DNA from: Arundinibacter roseus
GTDB taxonomy: Bacteria; Bacteroidota; Bacteroidia; Cytophagales; Spirosomataceae
Reading direction: 5' to 3'
Assembly: GCF_004348825.1 (NCBI RefSeq)
Contig: NZ_SMJU01000011.1
Span: 62,001 to 126,000 of the forward strand
Length of the DNA: 64,000 nucleotides
Shown: positions 53,143-63,118 of the stretch, piece by piece
Layout: each line of letters starts with the position of its first letter
How positions within the stretch are numbered: position 1 is the first letter of the stretch
Made by a program: the position numbers and the translations under genes
The notes under the pieces: model-generated
The model's database searches: none
What the model saw: only the letters and a program-made list of their open reading frames with translations
Told to the model about the DNA's origin: nothing

Positions 53143-55002
53143 ATGAAACCAACCCTTTTACTTTCCATTTTAACTTTAATTGGTACCCTGAATGCCTATG
53201 CCCAAAAGTCAGGTGGTGAACTTAAAAAATGGCACAAGATCACACTGGACTTTGAGGGACCCAAAACGTCAGAATTGGCACAACCCAATCCGTTTACGTT
53301 TTACCGGCTTGATGTAACATTTACGCATGAAAGTGGTGCACCAGTCATGATCGTACCGGGATATTACGCTGCCGATGGCCAGGCAGCCAACTCCTCTGCT
53401 ACTGCCGGCAACGTATGGCGAGTCCATTTTTCACCCCTAAAAACAGGTCAGTGGCAGTACGAAGTATCATTTAAAGCAGGCGAAAACTCAGCTGTAAGTG
53501 AGGGCGGCATATCGGCTGGTTTTATGGATGGCAAAAAAGGAAGTATCTCGGTACAAAACACCGACAAAGTTGCCCCCGACAACCGTGCCGTTGGTCGGCT
53601 CAATTATGTGGGAACCCGCTACCTTCAATATGCCGAAACGGGCGAATATTTCTTGAAAATTGGCGCGGACTCCCCCGAAAATATGCTTCATTATGAAGAT
53701 TTTGACGGCACCCTCAACGGCTACGGAAAACTCGGAAAAGAGTACCTTCAACTGATGAAAACCTGGCAACCTCACGCCCCGGATGCCGATGAAGCCGCCA
53801 ATTTATTTACCTGGCAAAATGGCAAAGGCAAAAATCTTATGGGAGCTATCAACTATTTGTATCAAAAAGGGCAGAATGCGGTATCATTCCTGACATTTTC
53901 TGTGGATGGCGACGATGGCTGCGTATATCCACACCTGGTAAAGGACGATACTACTTTTATAAAAGCTTCACAAGAATCCAAAGCCTGGGAAAAAGCCCTG
54001 TACCATGACCGATTCGACTGTTCCAAACTCGACCAATGGGAAAGAGTTTTTGAATATGCCGAGACCAAAGGAATGTTTTTGCATTTCAAGACTTTTGAAA
54101 ATGAAAGTGCTTCTACCATGGGTAAAAAAGAATTGACCAGGGACCGAAAACTTTATTACCGCGAACTCATTGCCCGCTACGGGCACCACCTGGCACTCAA
54201 CTGGAACCTCAGCGAAGAAACGAACGTAGATGTAGCTGTGATCCGAAAAACGGCCTCTTTTATTCGTAACCTCGATCCTTACAAAAATCACCTCGTACAG
54301 CACACCTTCCCCCCACACCATAACAAAAACGCCCTTGTACAGCCCAATTACGATTACTATTACCTCAATTTGGTAGGTTTTCAGTCGGAACTAACGGGTG
54401 CTTCGCTTCAACTCGAAAAATCGGTAACACACAAGGAAATAAAACGTTGGGTGAACCTTGCGGAGCAAAGCGGCAAACCGTGGGTGGTTTGCAACGATGA
54501 GCAGGGATATGCCAACGATGGTGTAACAGTAGATGCCGATCACCCGCTCTACAAAGCCCTGAAACCTGACAATGTCGATCAAATCCGTCATCAGGTACTT
54601 TGGGCCACTTTTTTAGCCGGCGGGGCCGGGGTAGAGTACTACTACGGCTATCAATGCGAAACCAACGACCTCAACGCTCAGGATCACCGTACCCGTGCCA
54701 GAAAATATGAGCAAGCTAAAATAGCACTTGATTTTATGAAGCAATTGCCTTTCTTTGAAATGAAATCTATGGATGAAATCACTTCAAATCCAGACGATTA
54801 TGTGTTTGGAATAGAAAACCAAACTTATGCAGTGTATGTGCCGAAAGGCGGCACAACAACCATCAACCTTCCCAAAAATCAGTGGGCAGTGCAATGGTAT
54901 AATCCCCGAACAGGCGGAAATCTCACCTCCAAAAAATCAATCACTAACCAGCTGACTACCCCCGACCATAAGGATTGGGTAGCACTAATCACCAGAAAAT
55001 AG
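53143..55002 (+). CDS. DUF5060 glycosidase-like protein
   Basis: A 619-residue exported protein. It has a signal peptide ending NAYAQ, an N-terminal DUF5060 beta-sandwich at about 28-130 (WHKITLDFEGPKTSE, NPFTFYRLDVTFTHESGAP, GNVWRVHFSPLKTGQWQYEV), a TIM-barrel glycosidase-like domain at about 150-530 (YLQYAETGEYFLKIGADSPE, HLALNWNLSEETN, WVVCNDEQGYAND), and a C-terminal collagen-binding-type sandwich (YAVYVPKGGTTTINLP, VQWYNPRTGG). Related proteins occur in loci for complex plant and algal glycans. Its stop abuts the ATG of the next sulfatase, so the two are cotranscribed. Confidence 0.85.
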   Translation: MKPTLLLSILTLIGTLNAYAQKSGGELKKWHKITLDFEGPKTSELAQPNPFTFYRLDVTFTHESGAPVMIVPGYYAADGQAANSSATAGNVWRVHFSPLKTGQWQYEVSFKAGENSAVSEGGISAGFMDGKKGSISVQNTDKVAPDNRAVGRLNYVGTRYLQYAETGEYFLKIGADSPENMLHYEDFDGTLNGYGKLGKEYLQLMKTWQPHAPDADEAANLFTWQNGKGKNLMGAINYLYQKGQNAVSFLTFSVDGDDGCVYPHLVKDDTTFIKASQESKAWEKALYHDRFDCSKLDQWERVFEYAETKGMFLHFKTFENESASTMGKKELTRDRKLYYRELIARYGHHLALNWNLSEETNVDVAVIRKTASFIRNLDPYKNHLVQHTFPPHHNKNALVQPNYDYYYLNLVGFQSELTGASLQLEKSVTHKEIKRWVNLAEQSGKPWVVCNDEQGYANDGVTVDADHPLYKALKPDNVDQIRHQVLWATFLAGGAGVEYYYGYQCETNDLNAQDHRTRARKYEQAKIALDFMKQLPFFEMKSMDEITSNPDDYVFGIENQTYAVYVPKGGTTTINLPKNQWAVQWYNPRTGGNLTSKKSITNQLTTPDHKDWVALITRK

Positions 55003-56406
55003 ATGAAAAAGATAATTTTTTCCCTGGCACTGATTCTTGCAGGTTGGGCTTGTAGTCGTACTATTCAGTCCGGGAAGATACGGGCGGGGAATCAGGCCCA
55101 AAAAATGAACGTGCTATTTATTGCCGTTGATGACCTCAATCACTGGGTTGGTTATTTCGGACGTAATGATCAGGTTAAAACCCCCAACCTCGATCGCCTC
55201 TCCGCCATGGGCATGAGTTTTACCAATGCCTATTGTGCCGCACCCGTTTGTTGTCCGTCAAGAGCGGGCCTAATGTCAGGATTAAGACCTTCTAGCTCAG
55301 GAGTTTATGACAATGGCGACGATTGGCGTATAGGAATTCCAAAAGAATTACCCCTCACGACTTTCTTCAAAGACAACGGCTATACCGTTTTAGGCGGGGG
55401 GAAAATTTATCATGGAGGCTTTGACCGTGACGAGGAGTTTGATTTCTATTTTCGCGGCGGAAAAAACAATCCCAACCGAAAGGTGGTCAAAAAAGGTCAG
55501 TTCGGGGGCATCAAGTGGGCACAACTGGATGCAGATGATGATGTACTGGACGACTACCATGTAGCGCAATGGGCAGCCGCAGAATTACTCAAAAAACATG
55601 ACGAGCCGTTATTCCTGGCCGCAGGTATTTTTCGTCCTCACATGCCCTGGAATGTTCCCAAAAAGTATTTTGATATGTATCCGTTGGACAAAATCATCTT
55701 GCCACCTTTTAACAAAGATGACCTCAATGACCTGCCCGAGGAAGGTTTAAAAATGGCCAATCCAAATCAGGACCACAACCGCCTTGAATCAGAAACACAG
55801 TGGAAGGAAGCCATACAAGCGTATCAGGCATGTATTACCTACGCCGATGCTCAAATCGGTCGAATACTGGATGCCTATGAAAAAAGTCCTGAACGTGAAA
55901 ATACCATGATTGTACTTTGGGGTGACCACGGCTGGCACCTGGGCGAAAAACACCACTGGCGTAAGTTTTCCCTTTGGGAAGAAGCCACTCGTTCACCCTT
56001 AATTTGGGTAGTACCCAATGTAACAAAGCCAGGGAGTATTTGCCAAAAAACGGTAGATTTTATGAGCATCTACCCTACTCTTGCCGCAATCAATGGGTTG
56101 CAACTACCAAAGCACGTCGAAGGGGAAAATATTTCAAAACTCCTTCAAAATTCTGAAAGTAAATGGAAAATTCCTGCGCTCACAACTTTTGGCGAAAATA
56201 ATCATAGCGTGCGATCGGACAAATGGCGGTATATCCGCTATGCCAAAGGAGGCGAGGAACTTTATGATGAAGTCAACGACCCCTACGAATGGAACAACCT
56301 GGCCAATGATCCAAAATTCAAAGCGGTGAAAGCCGACCTGGCAAAATGGCTACCAAAAACCAATAAAAAAGCCCTGGGTAATAAGGGAAAGCCCGCAGGG
56401 GAATAA
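55003..56406 (+). CDS. Exported sulfatase, iduronate-2-sulfatase-like
   Basis: A 467-residue formylglycine sulfatase. The maturation motif is C83-C-P-S-R (CAAPVCCPSRAGLMSG). Other markers are VLFIAVDDLNHWVGYFG and VLWGDHGWHLGEKHHWRKFS, typical of the iduronate-2-sulfatase-like group (subfamily S1_7 type), and YPTLAAINGLQLPKHVEG. The N-terminus LAGWACSR may be a loose lipoprotein signal. It begins directly after the DUF5060 stop codon, so translation is probably coupled. Confidence 0.92.
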   Translation: MKKIIFSLALILAGWACSRTIQSGKIRAGNQAQKMNVLFIAVDDLNHWVGYFGRNDQVKTPNLDRLSAMGMSFTNAYCAAPVCCPSRAGLMSGLRPSSSGVYDNGDDWRIGIPKELPLTTFFKDNGYTVLGGGKIYHGGFDRDEEFDFYFRGGKNNPNRKVVKKGQFGGIKWAQLDADDDVLDDYHVAQWAAAELLKKHDEPLFLAAGIFRPHMPWNVPKKYFDMYPLDKIILPPFNKDDLNDLPEEGLKMANPNQDHNRLESETQWKEAIQAYQACITYADAQIGRILDAYEKSPERENTMIVLWGDHGWHLGEKHHWRKFSLWEEATRSPLIWVVPNVTKPGSICQKTVDFMSIYPTLAAINGLQLPKHVEGENISKLLQNSESKWKIPALTTFGENNHSVRSDKWRYIRYAKGGEELYDEVNDPYEWNNLANDPKFKAVKADLAKWLPKTNKKALGNKGKPAGE

Positions 56407-56432
56407 TGAAAAGTTCAGGAATGACTACAAAG

Positions 56433-56470
56433 AACCCTCCCCATACCTAATGGGGAGGGTTTCTTTTACT
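56433..56470. terminator. Bidirectional terminator between convergent genes
   Basis: An 11-bp GC-rich stem (56433-56443 with 56451-56461) with a 7-nt loop and TTCTTTTA on the plus side. It lies between the sulfatase and the convergent GH27 gene and should end both transcripts. Confidence 0.85.
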
Positions 56471-56503
56471 AACTCCTAACCTAACATTAACTCTACCTAA
56501 ACT

Positions 56504-57898
56504 TTACTTTTTTGCCTCAGTAATTAAATACATCCCCGCGCCGTGAGATTTAATTTCCTGCGCAAAAGTCCCTTTAAACACGCCAATGTCCTGTTTTTTC
56601 CACAAATCACGTACCGTATATCTGGCTTTGGGATTTAGACCCAACTGCTCAAAGGTTACCTCTACATGTCTGGTCTCTTTGGCGTGATTGAACAAAGCCA
56701 GGTTGATGGCCGTTGAGTTTGGTACTTTGGACATCCAAACTATTTTTTCCTCTTTTCGATACACTTCTTTGGGTGAAACACCTCGCTGATTGACGGCAAT
56801 AATTTCGTCATTGGTAATTAAACTAGTTACAAAATCGGTGTTTTCAGGCAAATTCCCCCCAAACATCAAAGGAGATTTGCAGATTGACCAAAGGGTCATG
56901 TGCGTAATCTGCTCAACTTCCGTAAAGCGGCTATACCGCTCGTTGCCAACCGGGCCTCTTTTCGCAATTTTGCCTAATTGCAGCATATCGGCATCAGGCC
57001 AATTGCCTGGCTCAGCCACGTGCGCCCATTGCGCACAGAGCGCGAACTGCTCTTCCAGTTGTTCCCAGGAATCCCAGTAGTCCTTTGAAATTCGCCACGT
57101 TTCGGCATTTTCTTTGGCGTGTTCGCGGTTTTCGTACTTCATGTTGAGCGAAAGACTCAACGTTATGGGGCGGTTTGTACTTTCAATGGCTTTATGAAAA
57201 GCTGTTACTTCCTGGCGACGATACGGGTATTTTTCATCCAAATCGGTATCGTCCAGTTTGATGAAGTCCACACCCCAATCGGCGTAAAGTTTTAGTATAG
57301 AATCATAATACTCTTGTGAGCCCTCTTTGCTCATATTTACGCCCCACATGGTATTGAGCCAAGGACAAATAGAGGTAGTATCTACTACATCTTTTGCTCT
57401 TACGCCCGAAGCACCCATGATGGGTGTGTTGTACCAAACGGCTTGCCTGGGAATGCCCCGCATGACGTGAATCCCAAACTTTAAACCCAGTGAATGAACA
57501 TAATCGGCTAAGGGTTTGAAGCCTTTGCCTGCCGCCGATGAGGGAAAACGACGTACATCGGGCATCAACCGACCGTATTCATCCATCCCAAAATAGGGGA
57601 CCAGGGAGCCGTCGGATTTAAGTTTAAACTGTGGTGGATTGCTCTGATTACTACCAGGAGGATGTGGATACCACCAGCAAAAATCTATCACGACGTAGTT
57701 CCATCCGTGTTTTTTAAGGTTTTTTGCTACATATTCAGCATTCGCCCGAAACTCAGACTCTTCAACCGTAGCACCGAAGGCATTGTAACTATTCCAACCC
57801 ATCGGAGGCGTTGGGGCAAGTTGTGCAGAAGGAGTTTGGGCGATGCTTACGCTCCATACCCCCATGAACAGAAATAAAAGGCAACTATTTTTTGACAT
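56504..57898 (-). CDS. Exported GH27 alpha-galactosidase
   Basis: A 464-residue glycoside hydrolase of family 27, acting on terminal alpha-galactose (or related alpha-N-acetylgalactosamine/arabinopyranose). Signatures: TPPMGWNSYNAFGATVEE, VVIDFCWWYPH, GLKFGIHVMRGIPRQAVWYN, WGVDFIKLDDTD with D216 as the likely nucleophile, AEPGNWPDADMLQLG with the acid/base region, and MTLWSICKSPLMFGG. A signal peptide ends SIAQT. It is the only minus-strand gene in this cluster and probably has its own promoter in the 420-bp gap next to the GH43-like gene. Confidence 0.92.
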   Translation of the reverse strand: MSKNSCLLFLFMGVWSVSIAQTPSAQLAPTPPMGWNSYNAFGATVEESEFRANAEYVAKNLKKHGWNYVVIDFCWWYPHPPGSNQSNPPQFKLKSDGSLVPYFGMDEYGRLMPDVRRFPSSAAGKGFKPLADYVHSLGLKFGIHVMRGIPRQAVWYNTPIMGASGVRAKDVVDTTSICPWLNTMWGVNMSKEGSQEYYDSILKLYADWGVDFIKLDDTDLDEKYPYRRQEVTAFHKAIESTNRPITLSLSLNMKYENREHAKENAETWRISKDYWDSWEQLEEQFALCAQWAHVAEPGNWPDADMLQLGKIAKRGPVGNERYSRFTEVEQITHMTLWSICKSPLMFGGNLPENTDFVTSLITNDEIIAVNQRGVSPKEVYRKEEKIVWMSKVPNSTAINLALFNHAKETRHVEVTFEQLGLNPKARYTVRDLWKKQDIGVFKGTFAQEIKSHGAGMYLITEAKK

Positions 57899-58317
57899 AA
57901 AAAAGATGAGTTAAAACCTGATACGAAGGTATTTTCGAACTCATACTTTTTCTTGCTCTATTGTTTAATGGATTGGCTGTAACGTACGGTCAATGTCTGT
58001 ACCCTTAATTTTACGGCAAACTGGGTTTTTATAATCAAGCAAAAGGCAGGAATCAGGATCAGAAAGTCACGCGATTAGGTTTTGTTCAGCAGTGCCAAAT
58101 TTTAGAATAGGCTAGTTTAAAAATAGCGAAGACTCCCGATTTCAAAATACATGCATTTTCACTTCAAAAGAGCTTTCTATACTGTCCCGATCAACCAGTA
58201 ATGTTTTCTTTGCAGAAGGGTATTTTTGGAATAATTTGGTTTTTAGAACAAAGATTGTGAATGTTTTAACCATGCCATAGCCGTTGCATATAGTTATTTT
58301 GCTAAAAATTTTACTTC
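57899..58317. other. Divergent promoter region between GH27 and GH43-like genes
   Basis: About 420 bp with no coding frame of interest. It should hold promoters for both directions. I found only one-mismatch resemblances to the TAnnTTTG motif, none well spaced. Confidence 0.4.
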
Positions 58318-59871
58318 GTGAAAAACTTACTTTTTCTTTTATTTTGGAGTGTTACGACACTCGCTCAGCAAATACCCATCGAAGCAAACGGCTTCGTGGA
58401 AGTAGAAGCCGAAGATTATATTGAGCAATCCAAAACCGAAAAACGGCGCTGGGAAAAAATAACGCTTCAATCGTCAAATAATCATGCACTATCGGCTGGG
58501 AAAAACACCTACCTCGAATGTCTGCCCGATACCCGGGTTACGCACGATGACAAGCTAATCAACGGTGAAAACTTCTCCAATAAGGCGGGAGAAATGGCTG
58601 TTTTGAGTTATAAAGTCAATTTTACGACAACTGGTAGATTTTACGTGTGGGTAAGAGCCTATTCCACAGGAAGCGAAGATAACGGCCTTCATGTTGGCAT
58701 TGATAATCAGTGGGTTGAATCTGGACAACGAATGCAATGGTGCGAAGGTAAAAATGTCTGGACCTGGGCAAGTAAGCAACGAACCGAGAAAAATCACTGT
58801 GGTGAACCCTTCAAAATCTATTTGGATATTGACAAAACAGGCGAGCATCTCATACAGTTTTCGATGCGGGAAGATGGCTTTGAGTTCGACAAATTTATCC
58901 TGACAACTGATAAAAACTTCAATCCCAACGAAACACTCAAACGTTCTCAAATTTATATTCGAGATCCGTTTATTTATGCCGATGAAAGCACCAAAACCTA
59001 TTTTATGTATTCATCTGCCAACAAATCTGAACATCTGCCCGATGCGGTCAATGGCGTGGTGGTTTATCGAAGTAAAGATTTAGAAAACTGGTCGAAACCC
59101 AGGTATATTTTCAAAACACCTCAAAATTGGTGGCCCTCAGAAAAACACGGCGTATGGGCACCGGAAGTTCATTTTTACAAAGGGAAATACTATGTTTTTG
59201 CTACTTTTACCCACCCCGATAAGTCATTGACTGCTAAAAATCCATCGGCAAAAACTGCGATGCGAGGAACTGCGATTTTGGTTTCGGATTCTCTAACCGG
59301 ACCATTTAAACCGCTTTCAGAAATACCACAAACCCCCGGCGATTGGATGGCGTTGGACGGAACGCTCTTTATTGAAAAAGGTAAGCCCTACATGGTTTTT
59401 TGTCATGAATGGATTCAAACCATTGATGGAACGATGGAAATGGTTGCTCTGACAGAAGATTTATCCAAACCCAAAGCAAAACCAAGAACCTTGTTCAAGG
59501 CCACCAATGCTACCTGGGTCAAAAAATTAGAAAATGTAAAGGCGTGGAATACCGACGGATACATTACCGACGGCCCCTGGTTTTATCGTACCAAAAGTGG
59601 TAAATTATTGATGTTATGGTCAAGTTTTGGTGATAAAGGCTACGCCGTGGGGGTGGCAGAATCTGCTACTGGAAAACTGTCTGGCAAGTGGATTCAAAAA
59701 GAGCGATTATTTGAAAAAGACGGTGGGCATGCAATGATTTTCAAAACTTTTGAAGGACAACTCATACTAACGCTTCATCAACCCAACTCGGGTGATATTC
59801 GGGCAAGGTTTTTTGAAATCACCGAAGAAAACAATTCCCTGAAATTGGGAAAAATGCTGGAATTCAAGTAA
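58318..59871 (+). CDS. Exported GH43-like enzyme with an N-terminal carbohydrate-binding-like domain
   Basis: A 517-residue protein starting at GTG (58318). After a signal peptide ending TLAQQ, residues about 24-200 form a sandwich domain (ANGFVEVEAEDYIEQSKTEK, GRFYVWVRAYSTGSEDNGLH) like glycan-binding modules. Residues about 215-515 form a five-bladed propeller glycosidase of the GH43 clan: SQIYIRDPFIYADESTKTYF (base Asp), HGVWAPEVHFYKGKYYVFA, and WMALDGTLFIEKGKPYMVF. It lies 27 bp upstream of a sulfatase on the same strand and is probably cotranscribed with it. The exact sugar is not deducible. Confidence 0.82.
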   Translation: MKNLLFLLFWSVTTLAQQIPIEANGFVEVEAEDYIEQSKTEKRRWEKITLQSSNNHALSAGKNTYLECLPDTRVTHDDKLINGENFSNKAGEMAVLSYKVNFTTTGRFYVWVRAYSTGSEDNGLHVGIDNQWVESGQRMQWCEGKNVWTWASKQRTEKNHCGEPFKIYLDIDKTGEHLIQFSMREDGFEFDKFILTTDKNFNPNETLKRSQIYIRDPFIYADESTKTYFMYSSANKSEHLPDAVNGVVVYRSKDLENWSKPRYIFKTPQNWWPSEKHGVWAPEVHFYKGKYYVFATFTHPDKSLTAKNPSAKTAMRGTAILVSDSLTGPFKPLSEIPQTPGDWMALDGTLFIEKGKPYMVFCHEWIQTIDGTMEMVALTEDLSKPKAKPRTLFKATNATWVKKLENVKAWNTDGYITDGPWFYRTKSGKLLMLWSSFGDKGYAVGVAESATGKLSGKWIQKERLFEKDGGHAMIFKTFEGQLILTLHQPNSGDIRARFFEITEENNSLKLGKMLEFK

Positions 59872-59898
59872 ATCAACCCTTTTGCTGTACCATATCCC

Positions 59899-61458
59899 AT
59901 GAAAAAAATATTCGTTTTCCTTGTCCTGCTTATCGTTTTTTCATCCTACAAAAAACAACCGTTACAAAAAACAAACATCCTCTACATCGTAGCCGACGAT
60001 GCCGGACTTGACATGAGTGCGTACGGAAGAACATGGGTCAATACGCCTGCGTTTGACCGAATAGCCAAAGAGGGGATTTTGTTCAAAAATGCCTACACTC
60101 CCAATGCCAAATGCGCTCCCTCACGCTCGTGTATGCTCACAGGCAGGAATCCGTGGCAGTTGGATGCCGCCATGAATCATTCGATTTTCTTTCCCAACTA
60201 TTTCAAGACGTATCCCGAAGTACTGCACGAAAACGGTTATTTTGTAGGCTATACCGGCAAAGGCTACGCTCCCGGCAAGGCATTGAAAGAAGACGGCAGC
60301 AAGCGGGAATTGTTGATAAAAGATTTTTTAGCTCTCAAAACCACCCCACCTACCAAAGAAATCTCCAACAATAACTACGCGGGAAATTTTGGTGAATTTT
60401 TGAAAGCATCAGGCGACAAGCCCTGGGCCTTTTGGCTAGGATTTACTGAGCCACACCGAGCCTACGAATACGGCAGCGGTGTAGCCAAAGGCGGTAAAAA
60501 ACTGACAATGGTGGACAGAATCCCCGACTATTACCCTGACTCAGACACCACCCGCCACGACTTGCTCGACTATGCCCTGGAAATTGAATACATGGATAGT
60601 CACGTGGCGCAAATTTTGAAAACATTGGAAGAGGCCGGGCAATTGGAAAATACGCTGATTGTCTTTACCTCAGACCACGGAATGCCGTTTCCTAGGGTCA
60701 AGGGAAATCAGTACGAAAACGCCAACCATGTTCCCTTTGCCGTCATGTGGAAAAATGGCATCAAAAACCCCGGGCGTCTGGTGAACGACTACATAAATAT
60801 GACTGACCTAGCCCCTACATTTCTGGAAGCAGCAGGTATCGAACCACAAAAATCCGGGATGCGGCCCATGTCAGGCAAAAGCCTGTTCGATATTTTTAAA
60901 TCGGAAAAAAGCGGGCAAATTGACGCTACCCGGAATTTTCAACTTGTAGGTCAGGAGCGCCACGATTTTGGCAGACCCAAAGATGTGGGGTATCCTGTGC
61001 GCGGAATGCACAAAAACGGATTTTTGTATTTAAAAAACTACGAACCCGACCGTTGGCCTGCATGTAATCCTGAAACTGGATATTTGAACTGCGACGGCGG
61101 AGCCATAAAAACCATGCTCCTGGCAAATCGTAGAAAAGGGATTGATACCTATTTCTGGAAGTTATCATTTGGCAAAAGACCTGCCCAAGAGCTCTACGAT
61201 CTGGCCAAGGATCCCGATTGTGTCACGAATTTGGCTCAGAATCCTGCCTATCAGGGGATTAAAAAAAGAATGGAAAAAGAAATGGAAGCCAAACTTTTGG
61301 CACAAGGAGATTTAAGAATGCAAGGGTATGGACACCTGTACGAACAGTATCCGGGGGCGGAAATCAACGGTTTTTATGAGCGGTTTATGAACGGCGAAAA
61401 GTTTAAACTCGGATGGGTCAATGAGAGTGATTTTGAGAAGGAGCCGGTAGAAGACTAA
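59899..61458 (+). CDS. Exported sulfatase, N-sulfoglucosamine sulfohydrolase-like
   Basis: A 519-residue formylglycine sulfatase with motif C72-A-P-S-R (NAKCAPSRSCMLTGRNPWQL). Family markers are NILYIVADDAGLDMSAYG, LENTLIVFTSDHGMPFPRVK and YINMTDLAPTFLEAAGI; the overall pattern fits the heparan-sulfamidase-like (S1_8) group. The N-terminal segment reads VFSSYKKQPLQK, where a lipobox Cys would be expected in place of Tyr, so it may not be lipidated. It is the second gene of the GH43-like operon and is followed by a strong terminator. Confidence 0.92.
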   Translation: MKKIFVFLVLLIVFSSYKKQPLQKTNILYIVADDAGLDMSAYGRTWVNTPAFDRIAKEGILFKNAYTPNAKCAPSRSCMLTGRNPWQLDAAMNHSIFFPNYFKTYPEVLHENGYFVGYTGKGYAPGKALKEDGSKRELLIKDFLALKTTPPTKEISNNNYAGNFGEFLKASGDKPWAFWLGFTEPHRAYEYGSGVAKGGKKLTMVDRIPDYYPDSDTTRHDLLDYALEIEYMDSHVAQILKTLEEAGQLENTLIVFTSDHGMPFPRVKGNQYENANHVPFAVMWKNGIKNPGRLVNDYINMTDLAPTFLEAAGIEPQKSGMRPMSGKSLFDIFKSEKSGQIDATRNFQLVGQERHDFGRPKDVGYPVRGMHKNGFLYLKNYEPDRWPACNPETGYLNCDGGAIKTMLLANRRKGIDTYFWKLSFGKRPAQELYDLAKDPDCVTNLAQNPAYQGIKKRMEKEMEAKLLAQGDLRMQGYGHLYEQYPGAEINGFYERFMNGEKFKLGWVNESDFEKEPVED

Positions 61459-61645
61459 AAAAATCCTGCAAAACCTGTTGAACCAGTTTGGATATTTCTC
61501 GTGTGCGTATTTGGCCCTGATAGCAGAATAGTGTATCGGTGGCTATTTAGCTACTGCCAATGCCCATTAAAGCTTGAAAATGGAAGAAAAGCCTGCCAAC
61601 TAAGTCAAATTCCTGGATTTGCCTGATAAAGCAGACGATACAGCT

Positions 61646-61695
61646 AAATCTAAAAACCCTACGACATAGCGTTGTCGTAGGGTTTTTAGATTTTT
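61646..61695 (+). terminator. Strong intrinsic terminator with 21-bp stem
   Basis: Perfectly matched 21-bp arms (61646-61666 with 61673-61693) around a 6-nt loop, ending in a T run. It ends the sulfatase transcript, yet sits only 27 bp before the next gene's ATG, so it may also attenuate that gene. Confidence 0.88.
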
Positions 61696-61720
61696 GAGGA
61701 TGCATTTAAAACCAAATCCT

Positions 61721-63094
61721 ATGCTACGAAAAAGTTGGTGGATGCTGCTGGCAATGCTGGCAGGTAGCCAGGTAAAGGCACAAACCACGGTTTATCCATT
61801 TCCTGAAAACAGTAGTGAATTTTTACCTCAATCAGCCGAGTATCAGGTTTTTGTGGTTCAAAAAGACCAATTAACCGAAAGCTTTGTTTACAGTAGTCAG
61901 ACTAATTTTGAAAAGCCCGAACAGCAAAGCGACTGGAATCACTGGACCACTTTTGAAGCAACAGGAGAAATAGAAGTAGTACTAAAAAAACGAAAGGGCA
62001 GTATTGAAAATCCACGGGTCTATCCTGCCCGTTTGGGGATAAAACCTTCCATCCTAGGCGATGAAATACGGCTGAAAATTGCCCCTCCCTGTAAACTATT
62101 GATAGAAATGGAGGGTATGGAGGAACACCCGCTGTTCATTTTTGCGGATGCTCCTGAAAAAAACAAACCCAATAGAAATGATCCAAATGTACTTTGGTTT
62201 GACGCAGGAAAAGTGCATAAGGTAGGATTACAATTTAAAGTACCCAACGGTAAAACATTATACGTAGAAGGCGGCGCCATCGTTTGGGGGACTTTTTATT
62301 GTGAAGATGGACCTCTAAAAACCGCCATTAAAGGTAGAGGTATCCTTACTACCCGTAGCTCAGAGAGAAAACCCAATGCCCAAAACATTCCCTTTACGTC
62401 CATCTACGGTGTAATTACCGACCTCGAAATAGAAGGAATAACCATTACCGACCCGGTAAAATTCTGCATTTTAGGTCGCAGTAAAGTCGAAACTGACAAT
62501 GTAAAACTTTTTGCCTGGTATCATCAAACCGACGGCTGGGGTGGCGGCGATGACTCCCGGATAACTAATAGTTTCATGAAGGTTTTTGATGATAATGTAA
62601 AACTCTATGGCAAAAATCAGAAAGCCGCCAATTTGGTACTTTATCAACAACACAATGGTGCTCCGTTTCAACTGAGCTGGGGAGGACAAAGCGGGCAAAA
62701 TTGCCTCGCAGAAAACATAGACATTGTAAAATGCTGGGTCAATAAACAGGCAGGCGTAAGCAATTCGGCACTTCTCAATCTACGCAAGGGGAGCAATAGG
62801 CCAATCAGCACTATTACCATCAGAAATGTACACGCCGATCAGGGACTGCATCAGTTGATTGGTGTGCTGAATGATCAGGGAGCTACCGTGCAAAACCTTC
62901 GTTTGGAAAATATAACTATCAGCCAGGGACTTTTTCAAAAAAGTTATCTTGATAATCAACAAGATAGCAAACTTCTGGGGATTGCTCTATCGAATGTAAC
63001 AATCGATGGCAAGTGCCTGGAAAAGGAAAATATTCAGCTGAATTCAGTGCCTGAAAAAGAATTAACCATCAGTTGTCAATCACAAAATAAGTGA
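61721..63094 (+). CDS. Exported right-handed beta-helix glycosidase (GH28/GH49-like)
   Basis: A 457-residue exported protein with a signal peptide ending QVKAQT. Residues about 15-150 form a beta-sandwich (VYPFPENSSEFLPQS, DWNHWTTFEATGEIEVVL), and the remainder is a beta-helix rich in turns (GGAIVWGTFYCEDGPLKTAI, IYGVITDLEIEGITITDPVK). Candidate catalytic acids cluster in YHQTDGWGGGDDSRITNSF and MKVFDDNVKLYG, as in the GH28 and GH49 clan. The start at 61721 gives the best signal peptide; ATG 61700 and TTG 61694 are upstream alternatives that would lie against the terminator. It is 24 bp upstream of another sulfatase and probably shares its transcript. Confidence 0.8.
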   Translation: MLRKSWWMLLAMLAGSQVKAQTTVYPFPENSSEFLPQSAEYQVFVVQKDQLTESFVYSSQTNFEKPEQQSDWNHWTTFEATGEIEVVLKKRKGSIENPRVYPARLGIKPSILGDEIRLKIAPPCKLLIEMEGMEEHPLFIFADAPEKNKPNRNDPNVLWFDAGKVHKVGLQFKVPNGKTLYVEGGAIVWGTFYCEDGPLKTAIKGRGILTTRSSERKPNAQNIPFTSIYGVITDLEIEGITITDPVKFCILGRSKVETDNVKLFAWYHQTDGWGGGDDSRITNSFMKVFDDNVKLYGKNQKAANLVLYQQHNGAPFQLSWGGQSGQNCLAENIDIVKCWVNKQAGVSNSALLNLRKGSNRPISTITIRNVHADQGLHQLIGVLNDQGATVQNLRLENITISQGLFQKSYLDNQQDSKLLGIALSNVTIDGKCLEKENIQLNSVPEKELTISCQSQNK

Positions 63095-63118
63095 CAGTAC
63101 CCAAAACGAATAATGAAC

